Positions 9,087-18,616 are shown, counted from the stretch's first letter. The stretch is DNA of 64,000 bases from Bacteroidales bacterium (GCA_012517855.1 JAAYUD010000011.1:62001-126000); one strand, 5' to 3'. The notes: generated by a model not told the origin, from the sequence alone. A program made the numbers and translations.

Positions 9087-10508
9087 TTATATAAGTAACG
9101 GTCTACTTTTTCTCTTCTCGAACAGTTTTATCGTTCCATCTTGAGATATCTTCAAAGAAATTCCATTTGCAGATAATGCACCGGCAGCGCTCTCACCGGT
9201 TCCTTTAATGCCTTTGACTTCAATTTTATTCAAATCAATGATGCAGCCAAAGTATTGCAACAACCCATTTTTATCAATAATGGTTGCTCCATCGCTAGAA
9301 AGATACCTAATAATGTGATTCGTAAATGATTTATCCATTATCGAAATGGGCTTCTTTATAAATCTATTCATCGTCTTCTTTTTCAATAAATCTTCAATTT
9401 GATCGATCTTTTCGGGTAGCCATATAATAGAACTAATAGCGTTCTTAGAGCAATATATAATGAAAAATAAGATACTCTCTACGATGTCCGGATTATTAAA
9501 ATGAGCCAGGAATAGCTTTCTAATATAGGTGTAATCCCTAAATTTCCATTGATTTTCTATGTAGCTTATTTCAATGTTTGCAGTATTTATGATAGAAAAT
9601 GATTTTTCATTTTCCACTTTAAATAGCAGATCAGCCCCCTTCAAGCTTTTTGCTAATGTGTGACTATCGATATAGTTCGCTTCTTGGTATTCTTTGGCTA
9701 AAACAAATATTTGGTCAACGAACAATGATTTGTTACACATAAAGAATGTTTTCTTGCCATCAACAAGATACCAAATGCGTCTTTCTATTTGGCATTGATT
9801 TGCTAAAGAAAAGGGGCGTTTCAAGCTATATGAACTTCCGAATCTATCATTTTTATTATAAGCATAATGAGACTTTGTAAGAATTAAGCCTGTGCTAAAA
9901 AAGCTGCCTTCAAAAGAAGTTGTTCTCAGCTTTTGGAATATACTGATTAAATGTCTTATCAGTCGATTGTCATATCCACCCTTTGATACGTAGTTGCAAA
10001 TGGTATGCAATATTAGTTCATCACCTAGTGAATATTTACAGTTTCCAAAATTATTATTATACTCTAGAGTTAATGTGTGAGTTAGTGCCCCTTCCAATTT
10101 AGTGAGAAAATTCCCAGAATACTTAATGCCCTTTTTTGACAACTTTATTCCCAATGAAGATATCAGTGTTCTATCATCGCTCATAATTCGCCCTAAGACG
10201 ATGATATTATCATCATCTAAAGGATAGAAACCTCTATTTTCATTCTCCAGAATATTTATATTATAATCTTGAAGTTCGAGTAATGGATTTGTGAATATTT
10301 TAACTTCGCAGGATAGAAAGTTCGCGATAGTACTTTGTAGGATGGTTAAACCGAATTGTTCTAAATTATTATAACCATTTATTTTTTTAATTAAAATGTA
10401 ATCCATTTTGTCTCTTAAGATTAGAGGTGTAACATATCTCATCCACTCTTCTTCAATCAGCAGATGTGAATACAAAGATATATCTTTTTTACGATGTTCA
10501 TCGCTCAA
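9087..10508 (-). CDS. Putative sensor protein with C-terminal DisA-N-like (DAC) domain
   Basis: Protein of 473 residues with no signal peptide. I recognise only the C-terminal part. Residues 404-463 read SSDGATIIDKNG, then GTGESAAGALSANGIS and SQDGTIKLFEK, which follows the layout of diadenylate cyclase (DisA-N) domains: a DGA motif, then GTRHRAA-LS, then a VSEETG-I strand. DGA is kept (residues 406-408) but RHR is replaced by GES, so catalysis of c-di-AMP synthesis is unlikely. Families of such inactive DAC-like domains have been predicted as nucleotide sensors in conflict systems. The N-terminal 400 residues are unrecognised. The gene is AT-rich and lies beside a TIR-like gene and a tRNA integration scar. 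The domain call is inference from motif order. Confidence 0.5.
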   Translation of the reverse strand: MSDEHRKKDISLYSHLLIEEEWMRYVTPLILRDKMDYILIKKINGYNNLEQFGLTILQSTIANFLSCEVKIFTNPLLELQDYNINILENENRGFYPLDDDNIIVLGRIMSDDRTLISSLGIKLSKKGIKYSGNFLTKLEGALTHTLTLEYNNNFGNCKYSLGDELILHTICNYVSKGGYDNRLIRHLISIFQKLRTTSFEGSFFSTGLILTKSHYAYNKNDRFGSSYSLKRPFSLANQCQIERRIWYLVDGKKTFFMCNKSLFVDQIFVLAKEYQEANYIDSHTLAKSLKGADLLFKVENEKSFSIINTANIEISYIENQWKFRDYTYIRKLFLAHFNNPDIVESILFFIIYCSKNAISSIIWLPEKIDQIEDLLKKKTMNRFIKKPISIMDKSFTNHIIRYLSSDGATIIDKNGLLQYFGCIIDLNKIEVKGIKGTGESAAGALSANGISLKISQDGTIKLFEKRKSRPLLI

Positions 10509-10914
10509 AGATCTGTTTCTTTTAAAGTCGTTCTATTGTTTTTTTATGAATATCTAATAGTTGATAAAAACAGGAAATGATGAGGAGGGTCCCTGTTCCT
10601 ATGTTGATAATCGAACTCCTATAAAGTGTTTGTTAGTAGCATGAAGATTTGTTTCAAAGCAATATAGCTGTTTGATGTCGTATTATACCTGATCTTACAG
10701 TGTTGGGCTAATGCTGTGAAAAGAAAGCTGTTGAGACGGCAAAGGGAAACGACCTCTACACCCATGAAACGTAGACCGTTATATTTGAATGTGATATTGA
10801 TAACCCTCCGGAATTCTCACCCAGCTACTTTCTTTCGTGAGCCTATGCAGGTAAGAAAAGTAGTAAAAAGCCGTTTATTTGTTTCTTTACTTTTGTGAAT
10901 AAAAAGATATATCA
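10509..10914. other. Intergenic region, possible gene remnant
   Basis: The stretch between the DAC-like and TIR-like genes. On the plus strand around 10720-10890 a frame reads ETAKGNDLYTHET, stop, TVIFECDIDNPPEFSPSYF, stop, which looks like decayed coding sequence, but I cannot assign it. No promoter is clear. Confidence 0.3.
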
Positions 10915-12030
10915 CTAATGAAAGAGCCTTTCATTAACGATAAAATAATTCCCTGTTATCCTTACCCATTCGTTGATTTCTGTTGATAATTCAAATATTT
11001 TTTGAGCAACATATTGTACGGCATCTGATTTTAGTTGGTAGAGATTGGTTAAATCAGTCAGTTTCGATTTTTTAAAAATCCCACTGTCAAGAACAATATG
11101 TTTATCCCCCTCTATTTTTTCGGTAAGTATATAGCTATCTTTAGGATTTTCTTTATTCATTTTAGTGGCATCTATTATGCAGTATTCTTTTTTCACGCCA
11201 GCTTTATTGTAAATTTCGGTGTTATTGATGATATTGTTAAAATCTTTGAATTGTAGAATTATTTTAGCTAAAGTGTGTTTCTCTTTTTCATTAAGGAAGT
11301 TTAGGTATACTTGATTGTTGTAAAGAGCAATAAACTCCTCTAAATGCGGGGTGTTATTCTTGAATAATTGAAATCCTAATAACTTTCGTTCGAAAAGTTC
11401 CACGACTAGTTCATCAATCGTGGAATGAAGAATTAAATTGTAATCATAGCTTTTAGGCGTTTCACGAAAAAATAGCATCTTGCTAACATCTATTAGAACA
11501 GCCTGCAATGACAAATCAATTTCTTTCTTTATTGATGTGAAATATAGTTTATTACTAATACGATTATCTATAATGGACTGAAGTTGATTAATCAATATTT
11601 TAACAAGTGCCTTGTTGTCCAAATTGTAAGTAAGAGGTTTCCTATGTCTAATATCGAAAGGTAAATCTTCTATTTGTCCATATGCCAAATTATACACGCA
11701 TAAAATTCTATCCCATCCTAATTTAGAACTTGCATATCCTAATTCGATAAGTACATTTGGATTACATATTTTCCGAAAATCTTTACCTTGATTTATAATT
11801 GATATGTCAGCTATAAAAATATCACTTTGGTCTATTTTTGAAAATATTGTACTTGCTAATTCAGGTGTACCGCTTTCCCCTCTACTATCACTTTCAATAA
11901 TCCAATCAGAAATCGAAAGATTATTTTGATGAATTGTTTTCATTGCTTTTTCAAGGCAATCCATTATAAATTGTCTATTTGTATTATTTGGTAAATCAGA
12001 TTGCCAAGAGTAAAATATCTTTAATTTCAT
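10915..12030 (-). CDS. TIR-like nucleotide-binding domain protein
   Basis: Protein of 371 residues starting MKLKIFYSWQSDLP. This opening, followed by ESDSRGESGTPELASTIF, FSKIDQSDIFIADIS and NPNVLIELGYA, matches a bacterial family with a TIR-like flavodoxin fold often found in defence islands. The glutamate in LIELGYA lies where TIR and Nuc-deoxyribosyltransferase folds place a catalytic acid. The C-terminal 200 residues are unassigned. The open frame extends to 12228, but the extra 66 residues overlap the terminator and neighbouring gene and do not fit the family, so I chose 12030. It points the same way as the DAC-like gene 400 bp downstream. A link between the two is inference from proximity. 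Confidence 0.6.
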   Translation of the reverse strand: MKLKIFYSWQSDLPNNTNRQFIMDCLEKAMKTIHQNNLSISDWIIESDSRGESGTPELASTIFSKIDQSDIFIADISIINQGKDFRKICNPNVLIELGYASSKLGWDRILCVYNLAYGQIEDLPFDIRHRKPLTYNLDNKALVKILINQLQSIIDNRISNKLYFTSIKKEIDLSLQAVLIDVSKMLFFRETPKSYDYNLILHSTIDELVVELFERKLLGFQLFKNNTPHLEEFIALYNNQVYLNFLNEKEKHTLAKIILQFKDFNNIINNTEIYNKAGVKKEYCIIDATKMNKENPKDSYILTEKIEGDKHIVLDSGIFKKSKLTDLTNLYQLKSDAVQYVAQKIFELSTEINEWVRITGNYFIVNERLFH

Positions 12031-12083
12031 AGATTCAATAGTATTTTGAATATAATGATTCTTCTCTATCACAAAGTTAATCA

Positions 12084-12116
12084 CAAAAAAACACCCAACA
12101 ATAAAATATTGAATGT
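12084..12116 (-). terminator. Terminator after the small repeated ORF
   Basis: On the minus strand ACATTCAATA pairs with TGTTGGGTGT (some G-T pairs) and is followed by seven T. It separates the 12143-12373 ORF from the TIR-like gene. Confidence 0.6.
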
Positions 12117-12142
12117 TTCTTAACACATTTATACAATAAGGT

Positions 12143-12373
12143 TTATTTATCTTCCTTGCTACTATCATTATTGAACGAGAGATTAAACTGCCCCAACTGC
12201 TTGAAACGATCTTCCATATATACGCCAATGGTCTGTTGGCCGCTGGATGCAGAGGTGTAGTAGTGTCCTATGTGAGTTTTTTCGGTGACGTCCTTAAGTT
12301 TCTCAGAAAACGTATGGACGTCGACCTTTTTAGGTCCATACGTGGTTTTCGAAAGATAAAGGTAGGCATTCAT
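12143..12373 (-). CDS. Small protein of a locally repeated family, function unknown
   Basis: A 76-residue protein, MNAYLYLSKTTYGPKKVDV..., with no signal peptide or membrane segment and a Q/S/T-rich middle. I do not recognise the family. It is worth attention because decayed copies of the same coding sequence occur at 61035-61135 (YLSKTR-stop-GPKSVDV, then DVTEKTNI) and at about 33000-33065 (EKHKDVTEKTNIRQ). It is followed by its own terminator and preceded by the conserved non-coding repeat described next. Conservation of the frame across copies suggests it was once a real protein. Confidence 0.55.
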   Translation of the reverse strand: MNAYLYLSKTTYGPKKVDVHTFSEKLKDVTEKTHIGHYYTSASSGQQTIGVYMEDRFKQLGQFNLSFNNDSSKEDK

Positions 12374-12900
12374 TTAAAGTATATACGTGTAATTAGATGA
12401 AGTGCATAAGGTAGGAAATCTGTGTAAAATCGTTTTGTGTTGTGAAAGATTACCAAAAGTGCGGAATGTGCGGCATTGAAATCCTATAAACTCTATATTT
12501 TTTTTATCAGTGTATAATACGTTTATCATTATGACACTGTAGTTATATGAAATATGATTACATAAAAATAAAAAATAAAAAAAATATAAGAGGAGGGAAT
12601 CCTATGCGACACATGCGACAAGGGCATGTCGATTTTCGAAGCGGTAGTATATTGTAACTGCGATTTTCGGAAAAAGGAGTTTTTTTGTGCTTTTTTGAAA
12701 TTTGCCGCTTCTTCTCTAAAAGTTGCGTTTTTGCTATTATTTCAAATAGTTCATAGAACTGTTTATTCGTAATCTATTTGATACGAATATATCTGATTTA
12801 TGTGAATGATGATATTTCATAAAAAGCTGAAAATGGGCAGATTTACGTCTTTTTTGGAATTTGCATAAAAAACTCCTCCATGCATAAAGTGTGTCTTATT
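12374..12900 (-). repeat. Dispersed repeat, copy A (upstream region of the small ORF)
   Basis: About 500 bp of AT-rich sequence that, read on the minus strand, matches the plus-strand sequence at 32490-33065 over long patches, for example AAAAGACGTAAATCTG, AGCTTTTTATG, AATATCATCATTCA and GGCAAATTTCAAAAAAG. It holds two pairs of short direct repeats: GTGCGGAAT/GTGCGGCAT at 12453-12470 and GCGACA twice at 12605-12619. I see no long open frame in it. It looks like a regulatory or structural module that travels with the small ORF. Confidence 0.6.
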
Positions 12901-12925
12901 TGTAAGCTTTTATTCTTGCTCTGGA

Positions 12926-13013
12926 AACTAACGTATGTCGCAGCAATAACTAACGGAAGTTACTGCGGTAACTAACAGAAGTTATCCTGATAACTAACGT
13001 TAGTTTTGTCTGC
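12926..13013 (+). repeat. Tandem palindromic array, 4 x 22 bp
   Basis: Four units begin at 12926, 12948, 12970 and 12992, each exactly 22 bp and each starting AACTAAC, with a near-palindromic core of the form AACTAACnnAAGTTA. The fourth holds the perfect palindrome AACTAACGTTAGTT. Further units in inverted orientation continue to about 13053. It lies 75 bp past the end of the serine hydrolase gene. Confidence 0.75.
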
Positions 13014-13087
13014 AACATCCGTTAGTTACGGCGGTAACATACGTCTGTTTTTTGGGGTACCAAAGAAACAGTGAAGTTCTACTTCTG

Positions 13088-14644
13088 TTAGGGGCAACAA
13101 TGACCTACCAATCGGATGGGTAATCCTTTGGGGTCTTCGCTACTCGAAAGGAGCAGGATGATACGTCTGCCATCGAATGTAATGTCGTATGTTTCGTTGC
13201 TGCTGTCTTCCAGATATTCGAAAAACAGGGACAGGTGGCACGGGCTTTGCCATGTGGCATATCCTGATACGGTGTATGGCGACAGTCCGATGGGGTTGCG
13301 GTAGCGCTCGTTGTAGTAAGGGCTGTTTTTGTCTGTCAAGAATGTTTTCCAACTGTCGTTGCCACATACCAGGGTGTGGGTAGCCGTGTTTGTTCTGATA
13401 ATCAATCGGCATGAGTCGTCGTCCATATTCAGAGAGATGTTTCGGATGTCTTGGTCGTTACTTTCGATTGTGTAGGTATTCGACAGACGAGGGCGGGTAG
13501 GGTTGGATTCTGTGTCTTTGAATGGCGTGGGTATTGCCAAACGGTTCAATGTATGAGTCAGCGTCTGATAGGCTTTTTTGTCGGCTGGCAGCTTGGTTGC
13601 CGAGAAGGCGGGCAGTATATTGTCCCACACTTCTTGCAGTTCGCGCTGCATATCGTTCTCGTTTGCCGTAATCGCCATAACAGCATCTTGCTGAGGCATT
13701 ACGATGATGAATTGTCCAAAAGATCCGTCCGCCCTGAAGGCTTGATTGCGACATTGCCATAACAGATAGCCGTATCCTTGCGCCCAGTCCGACTGAGCTT
13801 TCTCGTTCTCTGTCGAATTTGGGGCGGTCTCTATCTGTTTCGTTGTCGATTCTTCTATCCACGAGACGGGCAACAATTGCCGGTTCTTCCATTTCCCTTT
13901 TTGCAAGAGAAGTTGACCAACCTTTGCCATGTCGGATGTTTTTACGCTCATGCCCCATCCGCCACAGTCTATCCCGGCGGGACTTTGCTCTCTTTCGACT
14001 CCTGTTATTCCCAGCGGTTCGAACAGTCGGGGTTTGAGGTAGTCGCGCACAGTCTTTCCAGTAGCTCGTTGAAGGATGGCCGAAAGTAAGTAGCAGGCAT
14101 ACGAATTGTATTCGAATTTGTCTTTCAAAGCCGCATCTTGATGGTCGCTCAAGATAGCTTTTATCCAATCGATGTCTCTCAGTCGGAAGTCGGCAAAAGG
14201 TTCTTTACCGGCTGTCATGGTCAGTAGGTTTCGAATGGTGAGTTCTTTTACGAACGAATTTTCATTATAAACATCTTGGTATTCGGGGAAAAAGGAGATG
14301 ACTTTATCGTTCAGTGACAGTTTCTTCTCTTGTATGGCAAACCCCGTGGCTATTGAAGTGAATGTCTTGCTGACGGAATACATGATGTGCCGGGCATCCG
14401 GGCGATACGGATTCCACCATGCTTCGGCAACCACCTTGCCGTGTCTGAGCAGTATGAAACTATGCAATCGAATCTGTTTCTTTTCGACAGACTGAACGAA
14501 ACGGGTGATACCGTCGCTGTGTACTCCTTCGGCTTCAGGAGTGCTACGTATCAAACCGTCTGCATAAAGCGACGGCCTGTTTTGCGACATAGCCTGCACT
14601 GATATGGCAATGCAAGCGTAGAACAATATTCTGATTTTATTCAT
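13088..14644 (-). CDS. Secreted serine hydrolase, beta-lactamase/CubicO family
   Basis: Protein of 518 residues with an N-terminal Sec signal (MNKIRILFYACIAISVQAMS). The class C-type penicillin-binding fold is shown by the SxxK motif S90-V-S-K93, a conserved tyrosine in FEYNSYACYLL near residue 179, and the WMS-type segment GWGMSVKTSDMAKVG. Family members include D-aminopeptidases, esterases and beta-lactamases, so the substrate cannot be stated. The last 150 residues form a separate beta-rich domain, as in many CubicO proteins. It is followed on the same strand, upstream, by a GH31 gene with a 37-bp gap, so the two may be one transcript. Confidence 0.85.
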   Translation of the reverse strand: MNKIRILFYACIAISVQAMSQNRPSLYADGLIRSTPEAEGVHSDGITRFVQSVEKKQIRLHSFILLRHGKVVAEAWWNPYRPDARHIMYSVSKTFTSIATGFAIQEKKLSLNDKVISFFPEYQDVYNENSFVKELTIRNLLTMTAGKEPFADFRLRDIDWIKAILSDHQDAALKDKFEYNSYACYLLSAILQRATGKTVRDYLKPRLFEPLGITGVEREQSPAGIDCGGWGMSVKTSDMAKVGQLLLQKGKWKNRQLLPVSWIEESTTKQIETAPNSTENEKAQSDWAQGYGYLLWQCRNQAFRADGSFGQFIIVMPQQDAVMAITANENDMQRELQEVWDNILPAFSATKLPADKKAYQTLTHTLNRLAIPTPFKDTESNPTRPRLSNTYTIESNDQDIRNISLNMDDDSCRLIIRTNTATHTLVCGNDSWKTFLTDKNSPYYNERYRNPIGLSPYTVSGYATWQSPCHLSLFFEYLEDSSNETYDITFDGRRIILLLSSSEDPKGLPIRLVGHCCP

Positions 14645-14681
14645 GGTGAACGAATATCGTTTGCTTTATTGAGTAAGCGTG

Positions 14682-16844
14682 TTAAAGGTTTATATCGATG
14701 TTTCTTCCCAACGTGCCCGATGCCGTATAAGCTTTGCCGTTGAGTAGTAGCGTGACATTTATTTTCTTTATGTCTTTGTCTACAATCCGTTGCCCTTCTT
14801 TACCGGTGAGCTCCAGACGTACCATCTGCCCCTTCCGCTCGGCCTCGAACGTCAACAAGCTATAATCGCCTTTCTGGAAAGACCATCCGTCGCCTGCATC
14901 CATATATAGGTTTCCGATAGCTTTACCGTCTTTGTCGAGACATACGATGAGGCTGAGTGGGTAGAACGAATTGTCGTTTGTGTTCTGAACAATTTTGCCA
15001 AGAGGAACGATGCTCCCTCCTCTGATTTTCAACGTTGCCTGATACTTGTCTGTCTTATCGCCGTCTACCAGACTGAACGTTTCCCAGATGCCCGAAGGTA
15101 ATGACGGATGTTCGGCAAAAGCAGGGATGACCAGAATGTCTTTGCCCAGCATAAAAGCTTCTTCTTCTTGTCGCAGCGATAAATCCTGCGGATCGGCGAA
15201 GAATACGGGGCGCATCACCGGCAGTCCGCTCAACGATGCTTCGCGAAACAGCGTATAGATATAGGGCAGCAACCGATAGCGGCGCTCTATGGCTATGCGT
15301 GATGATTTTTCGATAGCGGGTCCATAAGCCCACGGCTCTTTATTGTTGGTACCGGCGCAAGCATGTCCTCTAGTGAAAGGAAAGAATATGCCGAATCCCA
15401 ACCAATTGGCCCATAAATCGCCATCGGTGTTTCCTAAGAAACCGCCTATATCGGGGCCATTGAACGGCTGTCCCGACAGTCCCAGCGTAATAGACATGGG
15501 GATGGAGAGCTTTAGATGTTTCCAACTAGCCTCATTGTCGCCTGTCCAGGTGGCTGCATAACGCTGTCCGCCAAGCAGGTTGGCCCGAGTCAGCAAGAAA
15601 GGACGTTTATCCGGATTGGCCTCCATGATACCGGCTTGAGAAGCCTCTACCATCAGTCGTCCGAATGCATTGTGATACAATAAGTGTGGTCCTGCCGGAA
15701 GACCACCACCTCCCTTGTGGCGATTGTTGTAGGGCATTGTTCCCGTACGTTCCGCTTCGGGCAGTTCGCTGTCGTTGATGGCAGGTTCGTTCATATCGTT
15801 CCATACTCCATCTACTCCCTTCGCCATAAAATCTTTGTAGAGGCCCGCCCACCATTGCCTGGTAGTAGGGCTGGTGAAGTCGGGGAAGGCGCAATCGCCC
15901 GGCCAAACCTTGCCATGATATTCTTCTCCGTTCGCTTTCTTCACCCATACATTCTGGCTTGTTCCCGATTGATAGACGTTGTAATCCTTGTCCACCTTTA
16001 CTCCCGGATCAATCATATAGACATCGTGAAAGCCTTTCTTGTGTAGATAAGTATTGAGTTTGAGCGGATCGGAGAAATTCTTCTTATTGAAAGTGAAGAT
16101 TCTAAATCCTTCCATGTAGTCTATATCCATCCAGATGACGTCGCATGGTATTTTTTTGATTCGGAACGTATCGGCTATTTCGCGCACACGTTTGTCCGTT
16201 GCATACGAGAAGCGGCATTGATGGTATCCCAATGCCCAGCGGGGCGGCATCTTGATGGTACCTATGAGTTCTGCCAATCCTTTCAGAACTTCCTGAGGCG
16301 ATGTTCTGTCGATGATGAAAATACGGAATAAAGCACCTTCTGTACGAAGAGTGATTTTGTTGGATGCGGTGGTAAGTTCCGATTTCCATGACGTATCGAA
16401 AAGAATGCCGAAAGCACTGCCGTCTTTGCGTACTCCCAGTACCCATGGGTGCGACTGATATAGTCTTTTGCCTCCTTCTACGCTATATGCGCCGGTATCT
16501 GTATTCCACAATTTGATGGATTGGCCGTTACGTAGAAGCGGGCCGGTCACTTCGCCTCCTCCGTACAAGCTCACTTCTCCCGTTATTTTGAGCGAGGCGC
16601 TCGCTTTTTTGCCTGTCAGTGTAAATTCCGGCACGAGCGACCAGCCGGACGGCACTTTGCCTACGGATGCAGGTTCGGCCTTCAGTATGAGAGACGGCGT
16701 CTTCGTGCGATCGAAGCCACTGGGGACAAACTCTACGATTCGTTTGCCTACTGCAAATCGATGGGCAATGGGTACATTGCTTGCCCGCGTATTTATGATA
16801 TTCAATGAAATGATACCAATTAAAAAATAACGATAGAACTTCAT
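14682..16844 (-). CDS. Glycoside hydrolase family 31 (alpha-glucosidase/xylosidase type)
   Basis: Hydrolyses alpha-linked glucose or xylose units, probably in the periplasm. The start chosen, MKFYRYFLIGIISLN, gives a standard signal peptide; an in-frame ATG at 16880 would add 12 residues. The nucleophile aspartate is in GVWNDMNEPA near residue 350, and the acid/base aspartate in ATWTGDNE near residue 436 (720-residue numbering); PPRWALGYHQCRFSY is the usual approach to the barrel. It precedes the serine hydrolase gene on the same strand. Which sugar it prefers cannot be read from these motifs. Confidence 0.9.
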   Translation of the reverse strand: MKFYRYFLIGIISLNIINTRASNVPIAHRFAVGKRIVEFVPSGFDRTKTPSLILKAEPASVGKVPSGWSLVPEFTLTGKKASASLKITGEVSLYGGGEVTGPLLRNGQSIKLWNTDTGAYSVEGGKRLYQSHPWVLGVRKDGSAFGILFDTSWKSELTTASNKITLRTEGALFRIFIIDRTSPQEVLKGLAELIGTIKMPPRWALGYHQCRFSYATDKRVREIADTFRIKKIPCDVIWMDIDYMEGFRIFTFNKKNFSDPLKLNTYLHKKGFHDVYMIDPGVKVDKDYNVYQSGTSQNVWVKKANGEEYHGKVWPGDCAFPDFTSPTTRQWWAGLYKDFMAKGVDGVWNDMNEPAINDSELPEAERTGTMPYNNRHKGGGGLPAGPHLLYHNAFGRLMVEASQAGIMEANPDKRPFLLTRANLLGGQRYAATWTGDNEASWKHLKLSIPMSITLGLSGQPFNGPDIGGFLGNTDGDLWANWLGFGIFFPFTRGHACAGTNNKEPWAYGPAIEKSSRIAIERRYRLLPYIYTLFREASLSGLPVMRPVFFADPQDLSLRQEEEAFMLGKDILVIPAFAEHPSLPSGIWETFSLVDGDKTDKYQATLKIRGGSIVPLGKIVQNTNDNSFYPLSLIVCLDKDGKAIGNLYMDAGDGWSFQKGDYSLLTFEAERKGQMVRLELTGKEGQRIVDKDIKKINVTLLLNGKAYTASGTLGRNIDINL

Positions 16845-16880
16845 GTTCTGTCGTATAGACTTTACAGCTTTTGGTGGCAT

Positions 16881-17240
16881 ATGATACTACTTTCTATTTG
16901 TTTGTTAATGGCAAAGTTATAGAAATTTATGATATTGTATTGTTTTCTCTACTGGAAAATATGAGGTGGTGAACTTTTTTACAATAAAATAGTTGGTCTC
17001 TTTTGAATGAAAGGAAAAACAGTTACCTTTGCCATACTAAAATTATTGGATGTTTAAATTTAATATGGATTTGGTGAAGTAAATAACCTTTGCATCTGTT
17101 GCAACAGGTTATCCCTCGGTTTATACTTTGGCATTTATTTGTCAGAGTACTTTCTGTATACAATAAAATTCATAAAATAGCGAAGGCTTTTTTTTCTGTA
17201 GATGTCTATTGATAAGGTCTTCCACTAAAATTTAAACATC
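16881..17240. other. Divergent intergenic region
   Basis: Lies between GH31 (minus) and the methyltransferase (plus). It contains TTTG (17002-17005), 18 bp, TACCTTTG (17024-17031), a good Bacteroides-type promoter reading toward the methyltransferase. The long leader of about 210 bp after it shows no small ORF that I would call. Confidence 0.5.
17002..17031 (+). promoter_or_regulatory. Bacteroides-type promoter
   Basis: TTTG and TACCTTTG separated by 18 bp, close to the consensus TTTG-N(19-21)-TAnnTTTG. It faces the methyltransferase gene, whose ATG is 210 bp further on. Confidence 0.55.
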
Positions 17241-18017
17241 ATGAGTAATCATCATAATCAATCGATTAATGAATTCGATTTCAATTTAATTTGCGAATAT
17301 TTTTCGAGTATAGAGCGGCAAGGTCCCGGGAGTCCTGAAGCTACTGTAAGAGCGTTGAGCTTTATTGACAATCTTACTTCTGACTCACACATAGCCGATG
17401 TGGGCTGTGGTACAGGTTCGCCCACCCGAGTATTGGTTCAACATACTCCGTGCCGGATAACCGGAATAGATTTGTTTCCTCATTTTATCGAGCTTTTTAA
17501 TGATAATGCCGAGTCGCAACATCTTCAGGATAGAGTAAAAGGAGTTGTTGCCTCCATGTGCGAAATGCCTTTTCGTGAAGAAGAATTGGATCTTATCTGG
17601 TCTGAAGGGGCTATTTACAATATAGGTTATCAAAAAGGACTGACCGAATGGCACCGTTATCTTAAGCAAGGTGGATATATTGCCGTTTCGGAGGCTACTT
17701 GGTTTACCGACGAACGTCCGGCAGAGATTAACGATTACTGGATGGACGCTTATTCGGAGATCGATACGGTGGCGAATAAGATTCTTCAGATGCAAAAGGC
17801 CGGTTACAGCTTCGTATCGGCATTTGTGCTCCCCGAAAACTGTTGGACAGATCATTATTATGCCCTTCAGGTTCCGGTACATGAAACTTTTCTGCTTAAG
17901 CATAAAGACAATCGGACTGCATGTGACCTTGTTGTTGCCCAGCGGCATGAAGCACAGATGTATGCAAAATACAAGGAATACTATGGCTATGTCTTTTATA
18001 TTGGGAAGAAGAGCTAA
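17241..18017 (+). CDS. SAM-dependent class I methyltransferase
   Basis: Cytoplasmic protein of 258 residues. The SAM-binding motif I is [14 protein letters not shown] (about residue 52), motif II ends in [10 protein letters not shown], and [14 protein letters not shown] plus [14 protein letters not shown] are the later Rossmann strands. It resembles a small-molecule methyltransferase family found across Bacteroides; the acceptor is unknown. A strong terminator follows at once. It stands alone between genes on the other strand. Confidence 0.87.
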   Translation: MSNHHNQSINEFDFNLICEYFSSIERQGPGSPEATVRALSFIDNLTSDSHIADVGCGTGSPTRVLVQHTPCRITGIDLFPHFIELFNDNAESQHLQDRVKGVVASMCEMPFREEELDLIWSEGAIYNIGYQKGLTEWHRYLKQGGYIAVSEATWFTDERPAEINDYWMDAYSEIDTVANKILQMQKAGYSFVSAFVLPENCWTDHYYALQVPVHETFLLKHKDNRTACDLVVAQRHEAQMYAKYKEYYGYVFYIGKKS

Positions 18018-18042
18018 ACTGTAGAAATCGTATATCGAGCGG

Positions 18043-18086
18043 GTAGGGTTGCTTTCTGTATATGGAGGCAATCCTACTTTTGTTTT
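18043..18086 (+). terminator. Rho-independent terminator
   Basis: GTAGGGTTGC pairs with GGCAATCCTAC and is followed by TTTTGTTTT. It ends the methyltransferase transcript and overlaps the last codons of the convergent DUF2867 gene. Confidence 0.75.
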
Positions 18087-18616
18087 GTAGATTCCAGCTT
18101 CTCGAAATTCTTTTTCATTACGATAGGAACAAACATCCTGTGGAACGGTTTGACAAAGAAAAAGTAAACCTTGCCTAACCGATTGTTGAGTTTGACTACG
18201 GTGCTTACCGTTATAACCGTTTTGGATGATTCTTCCACGCTATGGTGCATGAATAGAGAAACCCGCACATCCAAATGTTTGTCGTCTTCGCCTAGAATGA
18301 GTTCTTGAGCCGTTTGGGCATATAAGGTAAAGATTCCGACTCTTTTGCCTATTTCCAACTGATAGTCTTCCGGTAGTGTTTTGTTGTCTGCATCCGGTGT
18401 TTTCAAATGGAATAATCGGACTATTCTGTTTCTGAAATCAAATAGTCTCTTGAACCATTCGGGACCCGGCTGCGAAAAGGCACGCCCGATACCGAGCATA
18501 TTCATTTGGTCGGGAGAAACGTTGAGCGTATACTGAAAACTATCTCTATAATCGAACTTTGAGTGGTCGAGAAAGAGTAAGGACTCTTTGGGGAGGTCTG
18601 TTTTTATATACTTCAT
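18074..18616 (-). CDS. DUF2867 domain protein
   Basis: Protein of 180 residues starting MKYIKTDLPKESLLFL; an in-frame ATG at 18670 would add 18 residues without improving the match. The middle (FFDFRNRIVRLF-like) and the C-terminal KVYFFFVKPFHRMFVPIVMKK segments are typical of DUF2867 proteins, a START-like fold family of unknown function. No signal peptide. No partner gene is evident. Confidence 0.7.
   Translation of the reverse strand: MKYIKTDLPKESLLFLDHSKFDYRDSFQYTLNVSPDQMNMLGIGRAFSQPGPEWFKRLFDFRNRIVRLFHLKTPDADNKTLPEDYQLEIGKRVGIFTLYAQTAQELILGEDDKHLDVRVSLFMHHSVEESSKTVITVSTVVKLNNRLGKVYFFFVKPFHRMFVPIVMKKNFEKLESTKQK

Noticed and set aside
12031-12228. N-terminal extension of the TIR-like protein
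   Set aside because: It would read through the terminator and into the 3' end of the small ORF; the family normally begins at MKLKIFYSWQSD.
12926-13013. CRISPR array
   Set aside because: Units are contiguous 22-bp palindromic repeats without unique spacers of constant length, and no cas genes are near. The same holds for 51068-51155.
13458-14168. A 236-residue frame overlapping the serine hydrolase gene on the same strand
   Set aside because: Arginine-rich out-of-frame shadow of a gene with clear catalytic motifs.
17385-18071. A 228-residue minus-strand frame
   Set aside because: Shadow of the methyltransferase, which has the SAM motif on the plus strand.
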